Assembly (NCBI GenBank): GCA_030159075.1
Contig: BROG01000397.1
Coordinates: 533,501-597,500 of the forward strand
Length of the DNA: 64,000 nt
Direction: 5' to 3'
Source: Atrina japonica
Taxonomy: Eukaryota > Mollusca > Bivalvia > Pterioida > Pinnidae
The first letter of the stretch is position 1. Each line of letters opens with the position of its first letter. Made by a program: the position numbers and the translations under genes. Under the pieces are notes generated by a model. The model was not told the origin of the DNA. It saw only the letters and a program-made list of their open reading frames with translations, and made no database searches. This document shows positions 13,998 to 28,100 of the stretch, in pieces.

Positions 13998-16900
13998 GGG
14001 GATAATAGAGAGAGAGAGACGGGGATAATAGAGAGAGAGAGAGAGAGAGAGACAGGGATAATCGAGAGAGAGAGAGATGGGGATAATAGAGAGAGAGCAA
14101 GGTAGAAAAAGACGGGGATAATGTAAAGCATCTTAATAAAGAACAGTTTCTCTTCTGGGGTACATTTTATGAAAGGTTCTAATTTTTTTACTTGGGCTTA
14201 AGACCACACTTACGACTTACTTGTAAAGAATTAGGACTTGTGACTTATGACCAAATCATGTTAATCTTTATGATTACCAAAAGGTAGTGTGTAGATGTAA
14301 GTTGTAAAGAATTAGGACTTGTGACTTATGACCAAATCATGTTAAGTCTTTATGATTACCAAAAGGTAGTGTGTAGATGTAAGTTGTAAGGAATTAGGAC
14401 TTATGACTTATGACCAAATCATGTTAAGTCTTTATGATTACCAAAAGGTAGTGTGTAGATGTAAGTTGTAAAGAATTAGGACTTATGACTTATGACCAAA
14501 TCATGTTAAGTCTTTAAGATTACCAAAAGGCAGTGTGTAGATGTAAGTGTTGTAGGTGTCATATTTATTTATCTTTGTAAATGTAGCAGGCATACATATA
14601 CATAAACTATTGATATCTCAATTGAAAATGCCTTTTGACTTGAGTTAGGGTAGGGTTGATAAAAATGTTTTAGATAGATCAAGAAGAAATATATACCGCT
14701 GTACAATATCTTGTGATCTTTGTTGAAAAATATGTACGAGACCTCATATTTGATATCTTAGATTAAAAATGTTTAATATCTCCTGAAGTTTTTGATAACA
14801 TTGAATAGTTTACATTTCTTGATCACACTTTCAGTGAATTGAAAAGATCTTCAGCTCCACCTGGGCATGTCAAAGAAAAACCTGTAGTTGAGCCTTCCTC
14901 TCCTGTTTCTCCAAAAATGGAGATACAAAAAGATGCAGATTCTGACTTTGCTGAACTTAATCCTCTGGATGATATAGATGTGTCTGACCAACTGATCAAG
15001 AAAAAAGAGGTATTTCCTTCTCTCCTCCCCTCCATCCCTCTCTCCATCCCTCCACCCCTCTCTCTGTCCCTCAATCCCTCTCTCCGTCTAGGAGTATATC
15101 ATTCAAGCCAAAGGTTTGAGGTTCAATTCACAATACCTAGTCAAACTTCTAAGTTATAAGCACAGATCATATATACCCTTGATGTCAAAAAAGGTCATGA
15201 CTCTTCCATTGCCAAGCACTCAGCATTAAGTTCACATTCTTTTGGGTGAAACTTTAAACCTAAACAGCAGCATAGCACATAAAAGGAAATCTTACTGCTT
15301 CTGTGTCGTTCTGTAGCATAGGTCAGTATTTGTGTCCCTTCATACCTGTAGCTGATGACAACTCCATAATCAATTAACCATTCCTGATTGAACATTAACT
15401 GGTCAACCCCTGTAGTCACATTTGGACATGCCCATTTCATAGAATGCCTAAGTCCATTGTCAGAATTCAGGGGTGTGTGAGTAAGAATAAGAATTTTGTA
15501 ATAATTTTACATGCAATATCAACTTGTTTACTCCTGAATTATGACAGTAGACCATACAATTTATTGATCTGGGTGAGTCTACATATGACTGCAGGGGTTG
15601 ACATGTTAAGCAGCAATACAATAAAACAATGATATTATCCAATTGATACTGAATCTATTAATCATGGAACATATCTTTGTCATCAGTATTACAGTGGAAC
15701 CTATCTTGAGAGACCACTCTCATCAAAGTCCAGCTGCTCATAAAAGACTACATTTTGTAAACCACTTGGTTAAATAATTCTCTAAATAAAATCTCTTTTG
15801 AGAGACCACCTGTCTTGTAAGACCACATTTCAGTGGTAGATGGTGTGGTCTTTCAAGATAGGTTACACTGTATAGCATGTTCATATTTTTAGAGAATAAA
15901 CAGTACATGTCAAGATTAGAGTTAATATGTTTAAGAGTTCTTGTAATCTTGTAACTAGGACAAAGTTGACTACTTCAATAAGCTACATCCCGTAGAGTAC
16001 AATTGATAGATGCTAAAATAACAACAAGTTGACTTAAAATTGTAGTTATGTGGTGAAATTGATGGGAATGTATTACCCATTCATGACCCTAGTATAATAT
16101 CATATACAAGTACCCTAGTGGGTAGCTGATAGTTTGGGGTGTATAAACCCAGGTGATAGATATTTTTTAAAGTTCTAAATTTACATAAAATCCTCCCATG
16201 TTGTGAATTGGAAAGAGTTTGACTTAAATCATCTCTATATGTTTCTAAAGAAAGATATATCACACCCTCTTGACAATGTTTCGAGAAAAAATTAAAGGTA
16301 AATTTTAAGCAGTTTATTCCTTAATTTTTCCTTTTGATTTTTGTTTTATCATTTTTTCAACTTCTTCAGTCAGAAGATGGTCCAGAAATACGAGGGGGAT
16401 CTGTAGACGCTTTAGTTGTCCATGCAACTTCTGTCGGGAAATCTGGTAAGTGGATATTTCTGCAACAAATTCATTTTGTTTTATTCTAGTAATTGAGTTT
16501 GAGAATTAGATACTATGCTTGACAAGTTTTTATGCAAATTTTGTATTTGTAATTCCCACTTCATGTTAAGCTACAAATATCTCTTCAATTCTTAAGCACA
16601 TTATCCTTCAACTACAATTCAGCTTTGATGTACTAATTATATATTTTGTCTTTCTTTATAAAATTTGGAGACTAGCTCTATTGGTAATTCAGTGGTTTCT
16701 TTAGCTGATTTTAAGGATAATTTTGTAGATGGAAACACTTTCATTCACTCTTAATGCCATCATTAACAATTCTTTAATATTTCCCATAAGGCTCTAGGGA
16801 AGATTTGGTAAATCAGGAAGGTGAGTGTCTTATTTGGTGTGAACCAATCAAAATTCAGGTTACAAATTTGTTCACCAGCCTCCACTGTGTCTGTCTCTTA

Positions 16901-19071
16901 AATGGTGAAGGAAATGGTTTACCAAAATGATTAACATTGATTTCTGACTGGTTAGTTACCTTTCTTGGGGTGATGGAAAAAAAAACATAAGAATAAGAAA
17001 ACTTGTACTACAACTAAATAACATTTAACCCATTAATTTATGATTAATTTGTTTTCATCCTCCCACCGTCTTCCAAATGTAAAAAAAATATCATACTTGA
17101 TACATAGTCATACAGATTGTAAACCATTTCATGATTAGGTTAAACATGTTTTATACATATTTGCATGTTGATATATATACATATATCTATCTGTTATAGT
17201 CTATGTTGTTTCCTTTAGTTACTTTCGTTTGTGAGCATGTATGTCGTTCAGTTTGACTGTGACATCTGAATTGTTCTTCATTATTTCACTAACGATAAGA
17301 TATGCCATCAGCCTCAAGGTGAGCTTGCAGGCAGTTACTAAATGTGGACTGATTCATATTCTAACCTCATGTGAAATGTCAGTCATCACTAAAATGTCAG
17401 TTACATCTGCTGTTGCCAATAACAACCTTATTACGAAGCCTGTTTCATGCTTTATCATTTCTTTGTTATATTTCAATTTTATGGAATTTTTGTTTTTTGG
17501 ACAATGACGCAGCTGGTAGAACACGGTATGCTTTATAGCAATATAGTAGATGACGTTATACATTTATTGCCTTGATTGTAAGGAAATATGACGATTTGTT
17601 TACCCATGGCATGGCAAATATGACTTGCCACAGGTAAACAAATCGTCATGTCTCCCTACAATAAGAAAATAAATTGTTTATTTTACTGACATACAGAATC
17701 AACATAGACTAAGCTTTGCAACAATTAATTCATTTATCAGCTTCAGGTTTATGTTTGGAACACCTCTGAGAGTTCTATATCATGAAAGACAACTCTTGTC
17801 TAAAATCTGTAAGGGAGACCTGAGAGGATTACTCAAAGATTTGTCGCCCTGGCGCGTGAGGACTCTCAACATATCATCTGACTGTGTGTTGTCTATGAGG
17901 TATAATAATATAATTTATACAGCAGGTGACAGCACTCTTTGGTGACAGTATGTTTTAAATAGTACAGTACGTGACAGTATGATTTACCATTATACAAATT
18001 TACAGTTTGTTGCCGGCAGTCTTTAAATACAAAGGAGATTCACTGACCTAATTAAGACACATTTTTTTCTGTGATGCATTTTACTACATGTATATGCAAG
18101 TGTTGTCATTTTTGTGATCTTGATGACAATTTTTATGTAATGCACACTATGACATGCAAGTATTGTCACTGATTGATGACATTTTTTTGTTTTGCATGAC
18201 ATAACATCCAAATGTTGTCACTATTGTGATCATGACAGACATCATTTGCTTTCATCGCATCATTTGCTTGAAGAAATCATATTGAGATTAGATAGCATTT
18301 CTTTATAACTGTAAATCACCTTGAGGTCAAATAGCATTTCTGTGTAACTGTTAGATCACCATGAGGTTTTTTGTAACTGTTAGATCATCTTAAGGTTAAA
18401 TAGCATTTCTGTGTAACTGTTAGATCACCATGAGGTTTTTTGTTACTGTTAGATCATCTTGAGGTTAAATAGCATTTCTGTGTAACTGTTAGATCATCTT
18501 GAGGTTAAATAGCATTTCTGTGTAACTGTTGATCACCATAACATTAATTAACATTTTTGTCACTGTTAGATCACCATGACGTTAAATAGCATTTCTGTGT
18601 AACTGTTAGATTACCATGAAGTTAAATACACATCTAAAACACATAGCTCTAACATCCAAACATATTATATATAGGGGGGCTTCATGGCTGAGTGGTTAGA
18701 GCATTATGCTTTGAACCATGATGTCTCTCACTTCTGGACAGCGCAGGTTGGAGCCCCACTGGTAGCCAAGCTGATTTTTGTGAGAAAGTTTGCCAGTTTA
18801 CTTGCGGAGGGCAGGTAGTCTCTTCCAGGGTATATTGTATTTGGGTTCTCTCAGCACTATGAATAATTAGCCACCACCATATAACTGAAATATTGTTGAA
18901 TGTGGCGTCAAACACTATTCAAAATTCAAATTCCAGACACATACCAGTGTATAGAAAACATGTATCAGGAGAGGTTAATCAAGTTCTGATATAATATCTA
19001 CTGATTTTTATGGTCTTTTACCATGGCTTTGTACTAGTCCAATATTACAGGGTTATACAGATGATATAAAC

Positions 19072-19130
<59 letters not shown>

Positions 19131-22100
19131 ACGTTAACAGGTCTCATTAATATTACTTTGGAATTCTATTGGTACTGGTACACCTTTAGTACATGTAGTT
19201 TATCTGTAAGTCTACATACATGTAGGTAAGTGAGAGCACATGGCTTATTGGTAAGTTAGGGGTAGCCAGTTCAAATCCAATGTTGGCACTTGAGGTTTTG
19301 TGTCATTGGATAACTTACTTATCTGCATAGTCTCAATTGACCTAGTTCTAAATTATACATGTAGGTACCAACTTCAGTTTACATATGCAATCAATTGCAG
19401 GATCCATGATTATAACTTTTGACCCTCATCTACTTAGCAGTTATATCACCAGTGTGAACTATCACATCCTGTATATGTGATTTTAACTCTCATTTAGGCA
19501 GTCTTCCAATGTAGGCAGTGTCATCCAATGTAGGCAGTGTCATCCAATTTAGGTATCTTCCAATGTAGATGGTGTCATCCAATGTAGGTGATGTCATCCA
19601 GTTTAGGCAGTCTTCATATGTAGGCAGTGTCATCCAATGTAGGTGATGTCTTCCAATGTAGGTGATGTCTTCCAATGTAGGTGATGTCTTCCAATGTAGG
19701 TGGTGTCATCCAATGTAGGTGATGTCTTCCAATGTAGGTGATGTCATCCAATTTAGGCTGTCTTCCAATGTAGGTGATGTCATCCAATTTAGGCTGTCTT
19801 CCAATGTAGGTGATGTCATCCAATTTAGGCTGTCTTCCAATGTAAGCGGTGTCATCCAATGTAGGTGATGTCATCCAATGTAGGTGATGTCTTCCAATGT
19901 AAGTGGTGTCATCCAATGTAGGTGATGTCATCCAATTTAGGCTGTCTTCCAATGTAAGTGGTGTCATACAATGTAGGTGATGTCATCCAATTTAGGCTGT
20001 CTTCCAATGTAAGCGGTGTCATCCAATGTAGGTGATGTCATCCTATCCTATTTCTGTATAGCTGTATACACCCTGTAGATATCTTGTATCCTAATGTTTA
20101 GTACTATTGTAGAACATATATATATAGCTAGAAAAAGATGTAGCCTTTAATGTATTATGTCTTAACCAGAACATGCTGTATATCAGTTTATTATAAAGTA
20201 GTAAAGCATCTGTCCTAACCTCTAATTAATTAGTCACAATAAGAATTACCTGTATATCGCTTAGTTTCCATACCTATAATAGTGACATTAACATTAGTTA
20301 CACCTTTAACTTTAAGACTCATTTTTGGAATCCCCACAATTTCTTTCATGACATGAAAAAGAAGTCTTTCAGGAGAAGTTCTGTCGTAACATCAAATTTC
20401 CATTTTGGATTAAATGAATGTGTTGCTGTTCTTCCCTGTATACTGAGTGTTTAGATTAGGTGTATGTTTTTGTCTTTTAACATTTCCTACTTATTAAAAT
20501 TTCAGCAGTGTCCAGCTGAATTGATGGGATTTTCTTTTTAGAAATTTTTGTCTGATTTTATCCCTCAAATGACATGTTTTTTCCTCTCTGAACACTGATA
20601 TTTATTATACAAGGTAGACCAGATTACACTGATCAACAAGGAAAGACAAGGACCATATAGTGTCTGTGGAAGAAATGTTGAAATTGACCTTCATTTAAGT
20701 TATATATACAGCATCATGCCATAAGTTTACAAACATACAGCATTTTCCCATTACTTTCTGTATAAGACAATCGTTTTTAAAAAATAGTTTCCAGTGACTT
20801 TATTTTTCAAGTTTATTTTCTTTTAAAATCTAACAATTTATATGTAAATGCATACAGATTGACCTCATAACATTTTTATTGGAACCTGAACGTTAAGTAG
20901 GAAGTTACATACAATTATTCTTGCTTGATGGATTTTGCAGTATCATTTCTTTCTTTGTTCTTAGTAAATTACTCCAAGAAAAAACTTGTTGTAAAGAATA
21001 ATAGAATCTACCCCTACATGTACCTTGAGGGTATGACAAAGGAATCTCAATCCGAGGGTAAGATTCTTGAATGACAAATCCCAGGCTTGCAGAGGGTTTG
21101 TCATTCAAGAATCTTATCCCAGGGATTGTGATTCCTTAGTCATATCCTCAAGGTAGGGGTTGATTATTTTTCTATCATGTTTATACATGTATATGTAGAT
21201 CTACACAAATAAAATCTGACATTATGTACTGCATTCTAGATGCCACAAATACCATGCATCATCGAAATTGTATTGAGACATCATAGCATAGCTCATGTAG
21301 CTTGTCAATACCCTAGGGGAAAATCATTCCCCGTTAAAATGAAGGAAAAATCTGTGAATAATGGGAGAAAATATATAGTATCTTGGAATTTTAGTATCAC
21401 AGAATAGTCATTGATTTATGAGAAGAAACTATATAGATTAATCTCTAAGAGAATGAAATTTAAAAGAAATAGGTCAAAAATCATACCCAGGTGAATGATT
21501 TCAAAAAAGATAATTTTATATAGAAAGTAATGGGAAAATGACATTTGTTCATAAACTTAAGGCAGTGTACTGTACATTTACTTATCAAGTTTGATCATCT
21601 GTGCAGTGTTCTGTACATTTGATATACCTTAGACAAGGTCAATTAACACTGCATGTTGAGCACATCAGGAGCACACACTCCCTTGTTAGGAATACCTCCT
21701 AACTTTAGAGCAAATCCCCCTAGTAGCACTTACACACAGCAGAAATCAGAGCATGAAGAAGCAGATGTTGACAGATTTAGTTGTTGTCAGATATTGTGAA
21801 CATTTCACTTATATATTATCATCATATTGGAGTCAAGTGATGATGCTGAGTTTCGTTTGATCACAGAGACTGTGTGTTGCACATATATAGTTTCATCGTC
21901 TACTTTTATATATAAATATATATATATATATATATAATGGTCTTGTCTTTGATTAGTAGTAGAAATATCACTTCAGAATTGGGTACAAATGCTCCCAGAC
22001 ATCCATATTATAAAACAAGAGAAAACTGTACTTAGACTTAGAATGGTTAATATAAAACTTGTATTTAGTCATGAAAGAGATAGAAATTGTGCTGATAAAG

Positions 22101-25100
22101 TATTGCATAAGTAATTATGATAATCAAAAAGATAAATCATTTCTGTACAATTGTGGCCATGTTGTAGCGATACAATTACCGGTAGTCAAATACCGATAGC
22201 ATACAATTTGTTTGGAGTGGGCAGGCTCATAGATGTGCAAGTTCAATGCTGAAAGTCTTTCTACTCACAAAGAACAAGGTTGTAGGTTCAGTCCCGATTT
22301 TATTGTAAAATTATATCAAAGTAAAACTTGTCAGTTTGATCATTTTTTTTTCTCTCTAAGTGGTAAGTATGAAGACTAGCTTGTTGTCTGATACAAATCT
22401 GATTTATAAGGTCATTTGTTGTATATCTTTACCAAAGACATATTATTTGTGCTTTTTGTTATTTACTTACATTTGTGTTTTAAATATTTGGATTTGTATG
22501 CTACATAATTTCCTCATAGGACAATATCTTTTCGTAATTCTGAATTATGCCACATATCTACATTTTGTTCCAAAATTTTATCATTTTATTTTTATCTGAT
22601 AATACTCCCATCAATGAGTAGTTCGATTTTTGACATTTTAGGGTTGTTTTTTGGGTTTGTTTGTTTTTTGTTTATTTTTACTGAAATATACATTTACATG
22701 TTGACAGATGCAGCAATTAAATCTGGATAAATTTGTATAACTTGATTTACACATTCCTTTGTAGCTTTCATGTATCAAGAAGCTTTTTTGACCACCTACC
22801 GTACATTCATCTCACCGAAGCAGCTGATAGATAAACTTCTATATAGATTTCACAAGTTCCAACATGCCAGTGAAAAGAAGAAAAAAGTCTCCAGAAATGC
22901 GTTCTCTCTACTCATTAGAGTTATAGATGAATTAAGGTAGGTTTTATTTTATAGATGTGTACTCAGATTTTATTGGGCCCACTGTAAAATTTAAGAATAT
23001 TTGTAGGTCTGAGAATATTCTGAATGATTTAGTACCTGTTATTTTCACAGCAAAGGTTTCAAGACCAGTTCAGGTTACACATGTTCAGTTGGACACCTTG
23101 GTTTTTACTGCTGTCAAAATGTTAAAGGGACATAAGATGTGGTTACCCTAAAAATTGTTTAGATTTTTTCTCTTTTTACTACTTGTAGCCTACTTGTATC
23201 AAATAAGAACTATACATAGGCATAAACCTATATATTTTGTGAAAATTAGGTCAGGTCTTGTGTGGTATGCATATACAAATGGTAAAGTTGAATTAATCAA
23301 TTGCAATTGAATAATTGCCAATCTGGGTTTCTCAAGCAATTTTCACAAAATATGTAGGAATTTAAGAATTTTTTTTATGCCTGTGTATATCTCTTTTTTG
23401 TTTTTATATATCAATCTAAGTAGTAAAAATGGAAAGATTTAAAAACAAAAAAACACAAACAAAAAAACACACACAGCTAATGCCCCTTTAAAAGTCAGTG
23501 TTACAACATGAAATGTATGACATTCAATCCAATTAATGAGGCTACTAACTGTTGACTTTCTTCAGTCTTTAATTTAGACTCTTATAACCGGTCAGTATAC
23601 TAGGACACATAATTACATCAGAGTGGTCGTAAGAAAGTGTTGTGTTTATTTAAGCTTTACCCCTTTCTGGGAGCCAACTCCCTCATCCTAGAATGTAAAT
23701 GACTTTACATCACACATTTAGAAATATGTAGTGTGTAATAAAGAATTTACAGACAAGAATTGTGTTTTATTTTGTGAATAGTTGACTTTAGATATTGTAA
23801 GTTTCAGCTATTCTGAGCTCCTAAAAAGTGGAAGTTGAAAATTTTGCAAACTTTTTTTTTTCTTTAACTTTTGATGTATCAGAACCAGTATGCTTTCAGC
23901 ACAAGTTCGAGCCCTACTGAAAACTAAGCTGATTTTTGTGAGAAAGTTTGCCAGTTTACTTGCGGAAGGCCGGTGGTCTTGTCCCAGGTAACTGGGTACT
24001 CTCCTCACCATTAAAAAAGGCAGCAACCATATTACTGAAAAAATGTCGTGTGGCATAAAACACAATTCAAAAAAAAAAAAAAAAAATGCCTATCTCAAAC
24101 TCATGTTTGGAGAAAAAACTTACTTTTTTGTTTATGATATTTTATCAATATAATTTTTTTTTTCATATTACTTTGCAGTCCGAAAGAACTAGAAGATGAC
24201 ATTATAGAAAAAATTATGAATCTAGTGTTTGAATTATTGTGTCATGGGGATCTGATGCTAGCCAAATGTTTACGCAAGAAAATTATTGAGAAATATGAAA
24301 GTATGAAGATTCCAGCAGACCCGCTTGCTTCCACTAATTTCACCTCATCAATCACACTCAAATCAAGGTTAGTTAAATATCTTTATGATTATCCGGTTGT
24401 AAATGAGTCCGATTTATTTATTTTGTTCTTGTTTTGATTACCGAGGTATGATTGATTTTCATGGTTGCCAAGTTTAGTAACTTTTCCATGGCATCTGATC
24501 TCACCTGTAGATTTTCTCTGTGTCCGTAAGTAACCCAGGGACTATGTATTTATTACATGCATGTGTAATCATAGTTACAATACAGAGTTCAATACACCTG
24601 TGCAATATGTAACGTCGCATTGCACTTTAGCCAGAGCTACTTTTCTAAATGGGATTCATGTTATCCAAAATATTTTATGGCATTATTAAAAGTCGAATGA
24701 ATTTTAAATTTGTGTGCACATGTAGATAAATAAGTGACATGTTATGAATACAAAACCACACAAATGTTTCTATCTGTACATCAGACTGCACTTGATTGTT
24801 GTAGCGGATGGATTCAACGAGAGCTATGATTGTGTGCAGTTGGTTGATACAGATAGAAAGATATGTGTAGTTTTGTGTATTTATACATTACCTTACAAAA
24901 TATGATACTGTTTATATGTTTGTATCTATGGCTTCATTTAGTATTCTGGTTACTGAGAATACTTACTAAATTTCATGGGCAGTTATATACTCAATTTGCT
25001 CATTAAATCATTGATTTTATATATTAAAAAATTATTTGTATAACAGATAGTGTATCTGATTTTGGAGGTATGATCAGAGTAACAGGACCTCTGATGCATA

Positions 25101-28100
25101 TGTTGTAGACCTCTTCCTTAATCTGATGAGCATTGTTGTGATGCTTTATGGACCTGTTTCATTATGTTGGCATAAACCTTTATCTGATCTGAAGCCAATG
25201 GTTTATATACTTTCATCTTCACTACATTTAGAATATATCCCATCCTGATCCCATGCCAATGATATATGTCTTCACTACATGTGGAATAGATCCCATCCTG
25301 ATCCCAGGCCAATGATATATGTCTTCATTACATGTAGAATAGATCCCATCCTGATCCCAGGTCAGTGATATATGTCTTCATTACATGTAGAATAGCTCTC
25401 AGCCTGATCCCAGCCAATGATATATGTCTTCATTACATGTAGAATAGATCTCAGCCTGATCCCAGGCCAAAGATATTTGTCTTCATTACATGTAGAATAG
25501 ATCCCATCCTGATCCCAGGTCAGTGATATATGTCTTCACTACATGTAGAATAGATCTCCGCTTGATCCCAGGCCAATGGTATATGTCTTCATTACATGTA
25601 GACTAAATCCCATCCTGATCCCAGGTCAATGCTATATGTCTTCATTACATATGGAGTAGATCTCATCTTGATCCTTTGTCCATGATATGATTATCTACAT
25701 CTTAAATCCCACACATAAGTTGATTGTATAACTATAAATTTCTTGCCCTTTTTATCTGCAGCCCCTCAGATCTTCTGTTATACAAATCACATGACATAGC
25801 AGAGCAGATGACCCTTTTGGATGCAGAATTGTTCCTTAGAATTGAGGTAAGGGTTTCCCAAGACTGTCACTATCAGGTGCACAGAGAAACGTGTAACAAT
25901 AGATGTTTTGTCATTTTTTTACTTTGTTGTTGTTGTTAATTTTGTTGTTTTGGTGGTTGTGTTTAAATGTCAGCTGTTTGTATCTTGTTATTAAAATCAT
26001 TGTATCAGTTTTTACACTATGTTGAGTTCAATTGGCTTATATAGCTCGAACCAATCATATCTTGTCAGTATCTGTACATTAAACATATCGTGTAAGTACC
26101 TGTACATTATACATATCAAGGCAGTACCTGTACATTATACATATCAAGGCAGTACCTGTACATTAAACAAATCAAGGCAGTACCTGTACATTATACATAT
26201 CATGTCAGTACCTGTACATTATACATATCATGTCAGTACCTGTACATTATACATATCATGTCAGTACCTGTACATTAAACATATCATGTCAGTACCTGTA
26301 CATTAAACATATCATGTCAGTACCTGTACATTAAACATATCATGTCAGTACCTGTACATTAAACATATCATGTCAGTACCTGTACATTATACATAACAAG
26401 GCAGTACCTGTACATTAAACATATCATGTCAGTACCTGTACATTATACATATCATGTCAGTACCTGTACATTATACATATCATGTCAGTACCTGTACATT
26501 AAACATATCATGTCAGTACCTGTACATTATACATATCATGTCAGTACCTGTACATTATACATATCATGTCAGTACCTGTACATTAAACATATCATGTCAG
26601 TACCTGTACATTATACATATCATGTCAGTACCTGTACATTATACATATCATGTCAGTACCTGTACATTATATACATATCATGTCAGTACCTGTACATTAT
26701 ACATATCATGTCAGTACCTGTACATTATACATATCATGTCAGTACCTGTACATTATACATATCATGTCAGTACCTGTACATTAAACATATCATGTCAGTA
26801 CCTGTACATTATACATATCATGTCAGTACCTGTACATTAAACATATCATGTCAGTACCTGTACATTATACATATCATGTCAGTACCTGTACATTAAACAT
26901 ATCATGTCAGTACCTGTACATTAAACATATCATGTCAGTACCTGTACATTATACATATCATGTCAGTACCTGTACATTATACATATCATGTCAGTACCTG
27001 TACATTAAACATATCATGTCAGTACCTGTACATTATACATATCATGTCAGTACCTGTACATTATACATATCATGTCAGTACCTGTACATTATACATAACA
27101 AGGCAGTACCTGTACATTATACATATCATGTCAGTACCTGTACATTATACATAACAAGGCAGTACCTGTACATTAAACATATCATGTCAGTACCTGTACA
27201 TTATACATATCATGTCAGTACCTGTACATTATACATATCATGTCAGTACCTGTACATTATACATATCATGTCAGTACCTGTACATTATACATATCATGTC
27301 AGTACCTGTACATTAAACATATCATGTCAGTACCTGTACATTAAACATATCATGTCAGTACCTGTACATTAAACATAACAAGGCAGTACCTGTACATTAA
27401 ACATATCATGTCAGTACCTGTACATTATACATAACAAGGCAGTACCTGTACATTAAACATATCATGTCAGTACCTGTACATTATACATAACAAGGCAGTA
27501 CCTGTACATTAAACATATCATGTCAGTACCTGTACATTATACATAACAAGGCAGTACCTGTACATTAAACATATCATGTCAGTACCTGTACATTAAACAT
27601 ATCATGTCAGTACCTGTACATTATACATAACAAGGCAGTACCTGTACATTAAACATATCATGTCAGTACCTGTACATTATACATAACAAGGCAGTACCTG
27701 TACATTAAACATATCATGTCAGTACCTGTACATTATACATATCATGTCAGTACCTGTACATTATACATATCATGTCAGTACCTGTACATTATACATAACA
27801 AGGCAGTACCTGTACATTAAACATATCATGTCAGTACCTGTACATTATACATAACAAGGCAGTACCTGTACATTAAACATATCATGTCAGTACCTGTACA
27901 TTATACATAACAAGGCAGTACCTGTACATTAAACATATCATGTCAGTACCTGTACATTAAACATATCATGTCAGTACCTGTACATTATACATAACAAGGC
28001 AGTACCTGTACATTATACATATCAAGGCAGTACCTGTACATTATACATATCATGTCAGTACCTATACATTAAACATATCATGTCAGTACCTGTACATTAT

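Noticed and set aside
17517..17530. 13-nt microexon between gcag and gtatgc
   Set aside because: Length breaks the reading frame of both neighbours.
17741..17945. Extra RAPGEF1 exon with open frame MFGTPLRVLYHERQ
   Set aside because: Entering at the available AG in the required phase gives a stop within eight codons, and no matching donor keeps the frame.
19490..19967. Minus-strand LDDITYIGR repeat protein
   Set aside because: It is the 19-bp minisatellite read in a fortuitously open frame.
26019..27372. Long open frames rich in HYTYHVSTCTL-type repeats
   Set aside because: They come from a 28-bp minisatellite without plus-strand stops. All frames are open and the intron lies inside RAPGEF1.
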